A stretch of 45,293 bases of DNA. Source: Vreelandella andesensis. GTDB lineage: Bacteria; Pseudomonadota; Gammaproteobacteria; Pseudomonadales; Halomonadaceae. Made by a program: the position numbers and the translations under genes. Position 1 is the first letter of the stretch. Each line of letters begins with the position of its first letter. The notes under the pieces were generated by a model that saw only the letters and a list, made by a program, of their open reading frames with translations, had not been told where the DNA came from and did not search any database. Below, piece by piece: positions 16,389-24,605 of the stretch. The stretch is from the NCBI RefSeq assembly GCF_003989795.1, contig NZ_RZHG01000024.1:1-45293 (forward strand), given 5' to 3'.

Positions 16389-17000
16389 CTACTTGTTTGA
16401 TGTGTTGGTCGATTTATTGCCTTTATCAGCGTGTTGCTGATTTTTCTGGTGAGCGTTTTCTACGTTATCCTTGCTTTTTTGCATGCTTTCGTTGCCGCGT
16501 TGCATGTTTTCTTCGACGTGCTCTTTCCCTTTTTGCATGTTTTCCTCAAGGTGCTCCTTACCCTTCTGCATGCTGTCCGCAATGTGTTCTTTGCCCATCT
16601 GCATGTTCTCTTCAAGCTGCTTACGGCCTATCTGCATGCTTTCCATCGCCAGTTGCTGGCTTTCTTTCAGGTATTGCTGACTAAGCGAGTTGATTTTTTG
16701 GGTATCATCTCTCAACCGTTCGCTCATTTCGCGGATGGTTTGTTGTTGCTCTTGAACCACCTTCTGAAAGCCGTCGGAGTCCTTGACGTCAAGCCAAGAA
16801 CGAGATTGTGCCAAACTTTTATCTGCAAAGTCGCGAACAGCATCGAATTGGGTTGAAAATAGCTGTTCGTAATAGTCAGTCGTCAATGATCCATAGGCAC
16901 GCGCCGGCTCAACAATTGAGTTATCAATTTGTTCTTTTGCGCGATTTGTCGCTTCTTCAGCGGTCTGGTCATTGTGCTTACTGGTCTTTTCAGTACTCAT
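16389..17000 (-). CDS. Phasin-family protein with hendecad repeats
   Basis: The protein has 203 residues from the ATG at 17000, which has GAGGT at 17006-17010. Residues about 25-115 form the amphipathic, Gln-rich phasin region (YYEQLFSTQFDAVRDFADKS). Residues 120-174 are five 11-residue repeats of the kind ENMQKGKEHVE, predicting a long right-handed coiled coil. The tail is polar and low in complexity. Phasins coat polyhydroxyalkanoate granules; no PHA synthase is in this window. A conserved Crp/Fnr-type site lies upstream (17178-17195), shared with katE and others, so stress control is likely. Confidence 0.8.
   Translation of the reverse strand: MSTEKTSKHNDQTAEEATNRAKEQIDNSIVEPARAYGSLTTDYYEQLFSTQFDAVRDFADKSLAQSRSWLDVKDSDGFQKVVQEQQQTIREMSERLRDDTQKINSLSQQYLKESQQLAMESMQIGRKQLEENMQMGKEHIADSMQKGKEHLEENMQKGKEHVEENMQRGNESMQKSKDNVENAHQKNQQHADKGNKSTNTSNK
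16479..16643 (-). repeat. Five 33-bp (11-codon) coding repeats in the phasin gene
   Basis: Residues 120-174 repeat with period 11: ESMQIGRKQLE, ENMQMGKEHIA, DSMQKGKEHLE, ENMQKGKEHVE, ENMQRGNESMQ. Hydrophobic Met/Leu/Ile/Val positions recur in each unit. Copy number could vary between strains by slippage. Confidence 0.85.
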
Positions 17001-17152
17001 GTAACACCTCAATGCTAAGCGAAAGGATAAAAAGATACACTGACGAAAAACGACTGCTCATCGAAAGATAAAGTATCGTTTTTATCAGCAGTCATCGTAA
17101 GTAAGTTATGAGGCTGTCGATCTCATAACATCACTTACAAGTAATCATTGAT

Positions 17153-17195
17153 AGACTAGTTTTAAACACTCGATTGTTCTGTGCGCTAGCACACC
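17153..17195 (-). promoter_or_regulatory. Crp/Fnr-type site and -10 upstream of the phasin gene
   Basis: On the minus strand 17195-17178 reads GGTGTGCTAGCGCACAGA, 16 of 18 matches to the perfect copy at 28444. The hexamer TAGTCT begins 20 nt after the last base, at 17158, which puts the dyad near -41.5. The start codon at 17000 is about 150 nt further on. The remaining 17001-17337 gap holds nothing else that I can support. Confidence 0.65.
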
Positions 17196-17337
17196 TACCT
17201 AAACAAGAGACGACTCAAAAACATCATGATACTGGCTACAAGGTATTGCTTAGCTGGCTTGAGTTCGCTCAGTATTTGGTAGGGTGCTTTGCGCCTGGTT
17301 TGTATATAAGCCCCGAGGCACAGAGGCCTTTGTCAGT

Positions 17338-19395
17338 TCAAACAAGATCACGCGGGATCTCTTCGTCCCAGCTTTTGGAAAAAACCCGGCTATCGCCCTC
17401 AAAGGCATCCATTGTCGCCCGTAAGCGAAAACTTGTGGCGTTGGATGTCATCAATGTGCGCGTCATACTGCGGACTTCCCAATCTCCGCGCCGGAAACAG
17501 CGCTCCCACTCGGTCCAGCCGCTCAGGCTGTCGTAGTTGCTGTAGGAATAGGTATAGCGCTCGATAACCCGCGATGAGAGTTCGAGGTCGATGTCATCAA
17601 GACGGTAGGTGCCTTCGTCATTAATGACTTCCAGGGTGGTCTTATTATTTGCAAGATCTCGTATTACCCGCCACGCTTCTTGGCTTGGTTGTATCAGCGT
17701 GACCGCGAGTGGCGGTGCGCCTTCTGGTGCGGCAAACGGGAGCAGTGCCGCTTCTTCTTCAGGTCGTGGCTCGCGGCTTGGTAAAATCAATTGGCAGCCA
17801 GCAGGGTGTACGGTCAACTTGACGGGAACTGGCGACGGCCAGGCCAGCGGCCAGTAACTGCTCGACAGCGAAAGCCGTATGGCGTGGCCTACGGGGAAGT
17901 TCTGCGCGATATGTTTAAGCAGTACGCGCACGCGATAACGCTTGCCAGGCTCCAGTGGCTGTGGAAATTCGTCACTATCACGGTGCGTCAGGTTGAGCAG
18001 ACCGTAGGAAATTCGGGTCGCCTTGTCGTCGTCGGCAATATCGCTGAGCCGAACCGCCACCATGGCCACTGGCTGGTCGGCTTCGATGTCGAGCTCGACA
18101 ACGGGTTGCCCGCAAATCTCGATGTTTTGATCGAGTCGTGCGGTTTGAAATATCAGCGCGCCGCCGTCTTCGTCACGTTGATCGTGGGGTAAGTCTGGTG
18201 GCGCATTATAGGAACACCACTTGCCGGCATACAGCCCCACCGATAGCGGCGAACGCACGCTCAAAGGAATGTCGTCGTCTGCTATGTTGTCGCCTGCCAT
18301 AGAAGAGCCTGTACTCTGCATAGCAGGCAGCAGACCATGGCCACTGGTGAGACGGAAGTGCTTCGGTTCGATTCGCGGCGATGGCCAGCTCGGTTCCGCA
18401 ACCCAACGCCCCGGACGTTCCTCGTAACGAGCCGACGGCGGCACAGAATCCTGCATCCAGACCCGCAGCATTGGCTCATCCATGATGCCCGTGTCCTTGC
18501 CTTTCAACCAATGATCCCACCAGCGTAACGTTTCCTGTAAAAAACCGATGGCAGGCCCGGGAACGCCCAGGTGGGGGTACTTGTGCGCCCAAGGGCCTAC
18601 GAGGCCTTTGCGCGGTACGTCGAGTCCTTCAAGCAGTCGGAACACGGCATTGCAGTAGCCATCGGCCCAGCCGCTAACGGCATAGACGGGGCAGCGAATG
18701 CGTGAGAAGTCTTCGCAGACCGAGCCATGCTTCCAGTAGTCGTCGCGGCGCTGATGTTGGAGCCAAGTTGCCAGCCAAAGCCCGCTATGCTCAAGGCGCT
18801 CCATCCACATCTCCCGCCAACGTTCACCGACCAAAAGTGGATCGGGGGGGCAGGTGTTGCCATCGAACATGGTCGAGGCCCACGACAGGTTGTCGCCGAG
18901 CAAACAGCCCCCCATATGGTGGACATCATCGGCGTAGCGATCATCGGTCGAGCACAGCGTGATGACGGCCTTCAGTTCGGGCGGTTGCAGTGCCGCAATC
19001 TGCAGGCCATTGAACCCGCCCCAGGAGATGCCGATCATGCCGACATCACCAGTACACCAGGGTTGCTCACCCAGCCATTGCAGGATTTCGACGCCATCGT
19101 CGAGTTCTTGCTGTAGGTATTCATCGGTCAGCACGCCGTCTGACTCGCCGCTGCCACGTATATCGACACGTACCCCGGCGTAGCCGTGGCCGGCCCAGTA
19201 AACGTATGTCTGTACGTCGCGCGCCGCTGTCAAATCTCGCTTGCGATACGGCAGATATTCAAGGATGGCCGGCACCGGATCGCTCTCGGCATCCACAGGT
19301 CGCCAGATACGGATTCCCAGCCGACAGCCATCGGACAGCGTGATCCAATCTTCTTGCTCCTGCACGTCGCGGGGAAAATCACTGACGATATGCAT
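17338..19395 (-). CDS. CocE/NonD-family (peptidase S15-like) hydrolase
   Basis: The protein has 685 residues. An alpha/beta hydrolase domain carries the nucleophile Ser124 in GISWGGFNG, Asp245 in SGWADGY and His271 in GPWAHKYPH, the S15/CocE triad. The C-terminal jelly-roll domain begins around residue 330. The family cleaves peptides after proline, cocaine esters, cephalosporin esters and related amide or ester bonds. There is no signal peptide, so it is cytoplasmic. It follows the ATP-grasp gene by 56 nt and is divergent from cphB-cphA-iadA. A role on an amide product or on cyanophycin-derived peptides is inference. Confidence 0.88.
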   Translation of the reverse strand: MHIVSDFPRDVQEQEDWITLSDGCRLGIRIWRPVDAESDPVPAILEYLPYRKRDLTAARDVQTYVYWAGHGYAGVRVDIRGSGESDGVLTDEYLQQELDDGVEILQWLGEQPWCTGDVGMIGISWGGFNGLQIAALQPPELKAVITLCSTDDRYADDVHHMGGCLLGDNLSWASTMFDGNTCPPDPLLVGERWREMWMERLEHSGLWLATWLQHQRRDDYWKHGSVCEDFSRIRCPVYAVSGWADGYCNAVFRLLEGLDVPRKGLVGPWAHKYPHLGVPGPAIGFLQETLRWWDHWLKGKDTGIMDEPMLRVWMQDSVPPSARYEERPGRWVAEPSWPSPRIEPKHFRLTSGHGLLPAMQSTGSSMAGDNIADDDIPLSVRSPLSVGLYAGKWCSYNAPPDLPHDQRDEDGGALIFQTARLDQNIEICGQPVVELDIEADQPVAMVAVRLSDIADDDKATRISYGLLNLTHRDSDEFPQPLEPGKRYRVRVLLKHIAQNFPVGHAIRLSLSSSYWPLAWPSPVPVKLTVHPAGCQLILPSREPRPEEEAALLPFAAPEGAPPLAVTLIQPSQEAWRVIRDLANNKTTLEVINDEGTYRLDDIDLELSSRVIERYTYSYSNYDSLSGWTEWERCFRRGDWEVRSMTRTLMTSNATSFRLRATMDAFEGDSRVFSKSWDEEIPRDLV

Positions 19396-19451
19396 AGCTG
19401 TGCTCCTTTTCCTATAACTGGATGCCGAAGCATGCTCGCGGTGCGAACACG

Positions 19452-20753
19452 TCAGCCGGTGATGTCCTCGAACGCAAAATGTAGCTGCTCGGCGAGTCGC
19501 TCATAGTTCTCTTTTAACGCGCTATCATCGTCTGCGCCCATCCACACGTAAGCTAGGGCGTAACTGTAGCTGTCTTGCTCAGGCAGGGAGGATAAGCGCA
19601 TGCCGACCTCGACCTTTAGTGTGATCAGCGTACCGGGGAAGGCTTGCTGCAACGCTTCAATTTCCTCGCAACTTGGCACTTGGCTAACGGTAGCGTCGGT
19701 GAAGAACACGCGATAGAAAAATTCCGCAGCGACCTTGAAGGCTCCTTGGCGATAAGGCATATCGGGCAACTGCCCCAGCGCCAGATCCACCGTCACTTGC
19801 TGATGGCTGATGCCATCGACCTTTTCAAACAGGTCGCAATGTGACTGAGCGATGCGGGTATTGATTTCCAGCAGCCAGATGCGATCTTGTACTTCGTCCC
19901 AGAAGTATTCGATGTTGAAGGCCGCATTGTCATAGCCGATATGGCTCATGACCTGACGCGTAAGCGCCTGCATCTTGGTCTGAATGGCAGTGGGAAGGCG
20001 GGATGGATAGCGATAACAGAAAAAACTCAGCACTTGCGGATAACGAATCGAATCGACAATGCCGTAAGAGGCAACCTCTTCTTGGAAGACGTACCCCTCG
20101 ACCGTACATTGCCACCCGCCAATGATCTCTTCTGCCATGCAGTGGCCGCCATCAACCGAGCGTACGGCGTCGGGCAAGTTGGCATGCTCCAGCACATAAT
20201 TAAACGGCTCTGAGATGGTTCCGATGCTTTCACGTAGCCGCGCTACGGCATAGGCGAAGTCCTCAGGGCTTTCGATGCGAAAGCCCAGCCGCGAACCTGA
20301 CGATTTGATGGGTTTAACGAAGAAGGGCATATACAACCCTGCTTCCCCTATATGCTGAAGGGCCTGCGGGTCAAAGGGATCGAAAGCGGTAAAGCGGGGA
20401 ATATAGTCGGCAATCACGTCCTTCTGAACGAGCCGACTCCAGTACTTGTGTTCGCATTTGAGTAAACTTTCGAGACTGGTGGAGCGCGTACCGAGTCGCT
20501 CGCAGAGGATGGGTAGCATGGTCGAGACGGGGAAATCCATATAGCCGACGATGGCATCGATAGGCTCGCTAAATTCCTTTAACTGGGTTTCGGCCCGGGC
20601 CAACATGTCTTCGATAGGAAATATTTCTGTATCATAAACTTCCGCTGGTTCAATCACGCCATGAAACCGGTAATTCTCAGCCCCACGTAAATGCTCAAGC
20701 CGTTGGCGGTTATAGGCATCCATCCCGACAACAAAAATATTCCGATAGCTCAT
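19452..20753 (-). CDS. ATP-grasp enzyme of the cyanophycin locus, substrate unknown
   Basis: The protein has 433 residues. The N-terminal part (MSYRNIFVVGMDAYNRQRLE) is the usual pre-ATP-grasp Rossmann region. The ATP-grasp domain has MPFFVKPIKSSGSRLGF (ATP-binding Lys) and IWLLEINTRIAQSHCDLF (metal-binding Glu and Asn). It is biotin-carboxylase-like in this part, but no biotin or CPS domains follow. It is first of a two-gene minus-strand unit with the CocE/NonD hydrolase. Divergent placement next to cphB suggests shared control. A ligase acting on Asp-, Arg- or dipeptide-type substrates is plausible but not shown. Confidence 0.82.
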   Translation of the reverse strand: MSYRNIFVVGMDAYNRQRLEHLRGAENYRFHGVIEPAEVYDTEIFPIEDMLARAETQLKEFSEPIDAIVGYMDFPVSTMLPILCERLGTRSTSLESLLKCEHKYWSRLVQKDVIADYIPRFTAFDPFDPQALQHIGEAGLYMPFFVKPIKSSGSRLGFRIESPEDFAYAVARLRESIGTISEPFNYVLEHANLPDAVRSVDGGHCMAEEIIGGWQCTVEGYVFQEEVASYGIVDSIRYPQVLSFFCYRYPSRLPTAIQTKMQALTRQVMSHIGYDNAAFNIEYFWDEVQDRIWLLEINTRIAQSHCDLFEKVDGISHQQVTVDLALGQLPDMPYRQGAFKVAAEFFYRVFFTDATVSQVPSCEEIEALQQAFPGTLITLKVEVGMRLSSLPEQDSYSYALAYVWMGADDDSALKENYERLAEQLHFAFEDITG

Positions 20754-21120
20754 GATCGCCTCCTGGCGAAAGCTCGGTTATCTCAGCCCCCGACACCCCG
20801 GGTAACGGCTAGCCGTCAGGGTAGGGGGGCTTGCCAATTCTGAACGACAGGCTTGGCATGAGGAAGTCCGTTTATCGGAGTATAGCGGCTTATCGCTGCT
20901 GTGCTTGGCGAATATAAAAAGAGCAGGAACGTCACTGCGCGGCAGGAAGGGTTTGGTCACGTTGAGGCATGTGATTAATCTGGCTAGGGCGGTTTTCAAC
21001 TGTTATAAGTGAGTTGTAACAAGTGAATTGCTAGGTTAAACATCACGCGATACGACATTATTGCCCCTATCGGTAATGATTCAGTGTCCCTCAAAAGCGT
21101 CGCTAGGCGACGAAAGGGAT
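20754..21120. promoter_or_regulatory. Divergent promoter region of the cyanophycin locus
   Basis: This 367-bp gap separates the ATP-grasp gene from cphB and must hold promoters for both units. I see no copy of the CGCTAGCG motif found elsewhere in the window and no clear dyad. A short minus-strand frame here (20778-20999) has no ribosome binding site or recognisable product and is not called. Confidence 0.5.
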
Positions 21121-21969
21121 ATGGCCTCTCCAGTTTTATCGGCATCCGGCCACCTTGTGGCCATCGGCGGTGCCGAGGACAGGACCTCTGACCTTGAGAT
21201 CCTTAAGAAGATCTTCTCGCTAGCCCCCGAGGGTTGTCAGGAAGTTGCTGTCATTGCCACGGCAAGCGGTATCCCCGACCAGGTTCTGCCCGAATACGAA
21301 GCGGCGTTCCTACGCCTGGGTGCAAGTCACGTTCATTCGTTGGGAATCCGCGACCGACAAGCAGCCGCCGATGCCGATACGGTCCGCCTGATCGAGCAGA
21401 GTGGCCTCATCTTTTTTACCGGTGGTGACCAGCTGCGCTTGACCAACATTCTGGGCGGCTCGCCGGTTCTAAAGGCCATCCGCCAGCGCCTTCAAGACGG
21501 CGCGGTAGTCGCCGGAACTAGCGCTGGCGCGGCGGCCATGCCCGGCACCATGATCTATAATGGTGCTGCCGCCGATGCCTTGCGCAAGGGTGGCGTCAGT
21601 TTGACCTTTGGCCTGGGCTTCGTCGATAACCTGATCATCGACAGCCACTTCCTAGAGCGCGGCCGGTTCACCCGCCTAATGGAGGTCGGGGCGAGCAATC
21701 CGGAACATCTAGGGGTAGGGCTAGGCGAGGATGCCGGTGTGATCATCCATCCCCACGGTATCCTTGAAGCCATCGGTCCAGGGCATGTCATTCTCATTGA
21801 TAGCCGAGACCTCGCCAGCTCGAATATCGCGGATCTCGCTATGGGCGAACCGGTGGCCGTCGAGTACATGATTCTTCATGCCATGGTCAGTGGTCACGGC
21901 TTTGACGTCGAGAACCGGTGTTATCTGGTTCCCGACGAACTTGATGCCCTTATCGAGGAGAGCCGATGA
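21121..21969 (+). CDS. cphB: Cyanophycinase
   Basis: The protein has 282 residues from the ATG at 21121. An ATG at 21076 would add 15 residues; both starts have poor ribosome binding sites, and 21121 fits the family's N-terminus. The S51-type fold is clear: GHLVAIGGAEDRTSD, LIFFTGGDQLRLTN and the nucleophile elbow VVAGTSAGAAAMPG with Ser134. It also has DSHFLERGRFTRL and GLGEDAGVII. Cyanophycinase is an exopeptidase that releases beta-Asp-Arg dipeptides from cyanophycin. There is no signal peptide, so it is the intracellular type. Its stop overlaps the cphA start (ATGA), giving coupled translation. Confidence 0.95.
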   Translation: MASPVLSASGHLVAIGGAEDRTSDLEILKKIFSLAPEGCQEVAVIATASGIPDQVLPEYEAAFLRLGASHVHSLGIRDRQAAADADTVRLIEQSGLIFFTGGDQLRLTNILGGSPVLKAIRQRLQDGAVVAGTSAGAAAMPGTMIYNGAAADALRKGGVSLTFGLGFVDNLIIDSHFLERGRFTRLMEVGASNPEHLGVGLGEDAGVIIHPHGILEAIGPGHVILIDSRDLASSNIADLAMGEPVAVEYMILHAMVSGHGFDVENRCYLVPDELDALIEESR

Positions 21970-24605
21970 ACATTCTTGAGCACCGAGCGCTGCGTGGCCC
22001 GAACTACTACAGCCGCTATCCGGCTATGTTTATGCGCCTGGATATCGGTGAGCTCGAGGAGCGGCCGAGCGATCTTGTCCCCGGCATTGTCGAGCGGCTC
22101 ACTGCGCTGCTACCGACATTGCAGGAGCATCGCTGCTCGGTAGGCCGCCCTGGTGGCTTTCTGGAGCGCCTGGAGCGCGGCACCTGGGCGGGTCATGTTG
22201 TCGAACATGTCGCCATCGAGCTTCAGAACCTGATCGGCTTTTCGGTGGGCTATGGCAAGACGGTTGATTCCTACGAAACTGGCATCTATAACGTTGTCTA
22301 TCGTTACCGGGATGAGGCCTGCGGTCTGGCTGCCGGTGTGGAAGCAGTCGACCTCGTCGCCCGGCTTTTCAATGGTGACGAGATAGATGTCTCTTCGGTT
22401 GTTGCCCGTCTCAGGCAGGTGCGTGACGCCCATATGCTTGGCCCCTCCACGGCGGCCATCGTTAATGCCGCTACCCAGCGTGGCATTCCCCATGCCCGAC
22501 TGAGCGAGGAAAACAGCTATATCCAGTTCGGTCACGGGCATCGGCAGCAGCGCATCCAAGCGACCGTGACCGGCCATACGGACCTTATCGGCTTCGGCAT
22601 CGCCGATGACAAAGAGTGGACCAAACAGGTACTCGGCGATGCTGGAATTCCGGTACCCATTGGGCGGGTGTGTGACTCCTTCGATGAAGCGCTCGATGCC
22701 GTTCGCCATATCGGCTATCCCGTCGCGGTGAAGCCGGTCATCGGCAACCATGGTCGCGGGGTGAGCACCAATATCGAGGACGACCAGGCACTGAATGAAG
22801 CCTTTGGTATCGCCTCGCAACGCAATCCATCTGTGATTGTTGAGCAGTTCATTCGGGGCGAGGATCATCGCCTGCTGGTTATCAATGGCAAACTCGTGGC
22901 CGCCGCAAGGCGTCTTCCAGCGCATGTGGTTGGCGATGGAACCGCCACCCTCCAAGCACTGATCGACAAAGAGAATCGCGACCCGCGTCGCGGCGTGGGC
23001 CACGAAAACCTGCTGACCCAGATCCAGCTTGATGAGCAATCGCAACGGCTAATCAGTCAGCAGAACCTGACTCTGCAGAGCGTAATTCCAGCCGGCGAGG
23101 TTGTCTTTCTCAAGCCCACGGCGAACTTAAGTACCGGGGGCACGGCCACCGATGTCACCAACGATGTTCATCCGGAGGTGCGCTATGTGGCGGAACGCAT
23201 CGCGCGGCTGGTGGGGTTGGACATCATCGGTATCGACCTGCTGGCGGAGACACTGACTCGGCCCCTGGAAGAGCAGTCCGCTGCCGTGGTTGAGGTCAAT
23301 GCCGGGCCAGGTTTTCGCATGCACCTCTCGCCGACCCACGGGGAAGGTCGCGATGTGGGTCGCCCGGTTATCGATATGCTATTCCCCGACAGCGAGACAA
23401 ACGGGCGCATTCCCATCGCCGCGGTCACTGGTACCAATGGCAAGACCACCACGGTGCGGCTGCTTTCGCACCTGCTGCGTCAGGCGGGACGCAACGTCGG
23501 CATGGCCTGCACCGGGGCCATCGAGATTGATAATCATGTGATACTGCGCGGCGACTACAGCGGCCCCCAGGCAGCGACGATTGTGCTGCGCGAGCCCACG
23601 GTTGAATGTGCCGTATTGGAAGTCGCCCGGGGTGGCATTATGCGCCGTGGTCTGGGCTTCGACGAGTGCGATGTGGGCGTGCTGCTTAACATTGCCAGCG
23701 ACCACTTGGGCGAACATGACATTCATACCCTCGATGAGCTGGCGCGCTGTAAAACGGTGGTGATCGATGCCGTCCGCCAAGGCGGTACGGCCGTGCTCAA
23801 TGCTGACGACCCTCGGGTGCTGGAAGGGCAGGAGTGGGCTCGGGGGGATATTATCTTCTTTACGTTGGATCCCAACTCTCGGCCCGTGCGTCAGCATGTC
23901 CGCGAACAGGGTGTCGCCTTTACCGTTCACAACGAACGTATTGTGATGCGTCAGGGCCATGTCGAGGCCGATGTGATCCCGGTGGTGAACGTGCCGATTA
24001 CCTTCGAGGGGCACGCCCGCTTTAATGTCGCCAACGCCCTGGCGGCAAGTGCCGCCGCCTATGCCCTGGGCCTGTCGATTGCTGATATCCAGATGGGCTT
24101 GCAGACTTTCCACCCGACTCCAGGCCAGAATCCGGGGCGTACCAACCTCATCGATGCCGACGGAATGAAGGTGCTGATCGACTACGGCCACAATGTGCCA
24201 GCGCTAGAGGCGCTGAGCGAATTGGTCGGTTGTATACCGGCCCGCCGACGCATCAGCGTGGCCAGTGCCCCAGGCAACCGCCGCGACGAGGACCTATTCA
24301 CGCTTGGCACCCTGCTGGCCAGGATGCACGACGTTGTCTTCATCTATGAGACCGACCCCCGCGGCCGCACCCCGGGTGACGCTGCTCGCCTGCTGCGCGA
24401 AGGCGCCGAGTCCGTGCCGGGCGCCTGCCGGGTCGAGGTTGTTATGGAAGAGCGGCAGGCCGTCGATAGGGCCTTCGATGAGGCCAGCGAAGGCGACCTG
24501 CTGGTGTTGTTGATTGATGATATTGATAGCGCCATTGAGCGTATCCGGGGGCGTCGTTTTCGGACAGCTGCTTCCACGCCATTCGATGGAGAGCCGCAAC
24601 CATGA
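21966..24605 (+). CDS. cphA: Cyanophycin synthetase (CphA1 type)
   Basis: The protein has 879 residues, the usual CphA1 length. An N domain (about 1-160) is followed by an ATP-grasp domain (about 210-475) with IGYPVAVKPVIGNHGRGV and VVEVNAGPGFRMH. A Mur-ligase-like domain comes last, with the P-loop GTNGKTT at 489-495 (Lys493) and NIASDHLGEHDI. The ATP-grasp site adds Asp to the backbone and the Mur site adds Arg to the Asp side chain. The N domain holds HVVEH at 77-81, matching an HxxEH metal-site pattern; some CphA1 enzymes are reported to have a hydrolytic third site there that makes primers. It is in one operon with cphB and iadA. Confidence 0.96.
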   Translation: MNILEHRALRGPNYYSRYPAMFMRLDIGELEERPSDLVPGIVERLTALLPTLQEHRCSVGRPGGFLERLERGTWAGHVVEHVAIELQNLIGFSVGYGKTVDSYETGIYNVVYRYRDEACGLAAGVEAVDLVARLFNGDEIDVSSVVARLRQVRDAHMLGPSTAAIVNAATQRGIPHARLSEENSYIQFGHGHRQQRIQATVTGHTDLIGFGIADDKEWTKQVLGDAGIPVPIGRVCDSFDEALDAVRHIGYPVAVKPVIGNHGRGVSTNIEDDQALNEAFGIASQRNPSVIVEQFIRGEDHRLLVINGKLVAAARRLPAHVVGDGTATLQALIDKENRDPRRGVGHENLLTQIQLDEQSQRLISQQNLTLQSVIPAGEVVFLKPTANLSTGGTATDVTNDVHPEVRYVAERIARLVGLDIIGIDLLAETLTRPLEEQSAAVVEVNAGPGFRMHLSPTHGEGRDVGRPVIDMLFPDSETNGRIPIAAVTGTNGKTTTVRLLSHLLRQAGRNVGMACTGAIEIDNHVILRGDYSGPQAATIVLREPTVECAVLEVARGGIMRRGLGFDECDVGVLLNIASDHLGEHDIHTLDELARCKTVVIDAVRQGGTAVLNADDPRVLEGQEWARGDIIFFTLDPNSRPVRQHVREQGVAFTVHNERIVMRQGHVEADVIPVVNVPITFEGHARFNVANALAASAAAYALGLSIADIQMGLQTFHPTPGQNPGRTNLIDADGMKVLIDYGHNVPALEALSELVGCIPARRRISVASAPGNRRDEDLFTLGTLLARMHDVVFIYETDPRGRTPGDAARLLREGAESVPGACRVEVVMEERQAVDRAFDEASEGDLLVLLIDDIDSAIERIRGRRFRTAASTPFDGEPQP

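Noticed and set aside
22110..23045. 311-codon minus-strand frame inside cphA, and a similar one at 23379-24191
   Set aside because: These are shadows of the GC-rich cphA coding frame; they have no motif or start signal.
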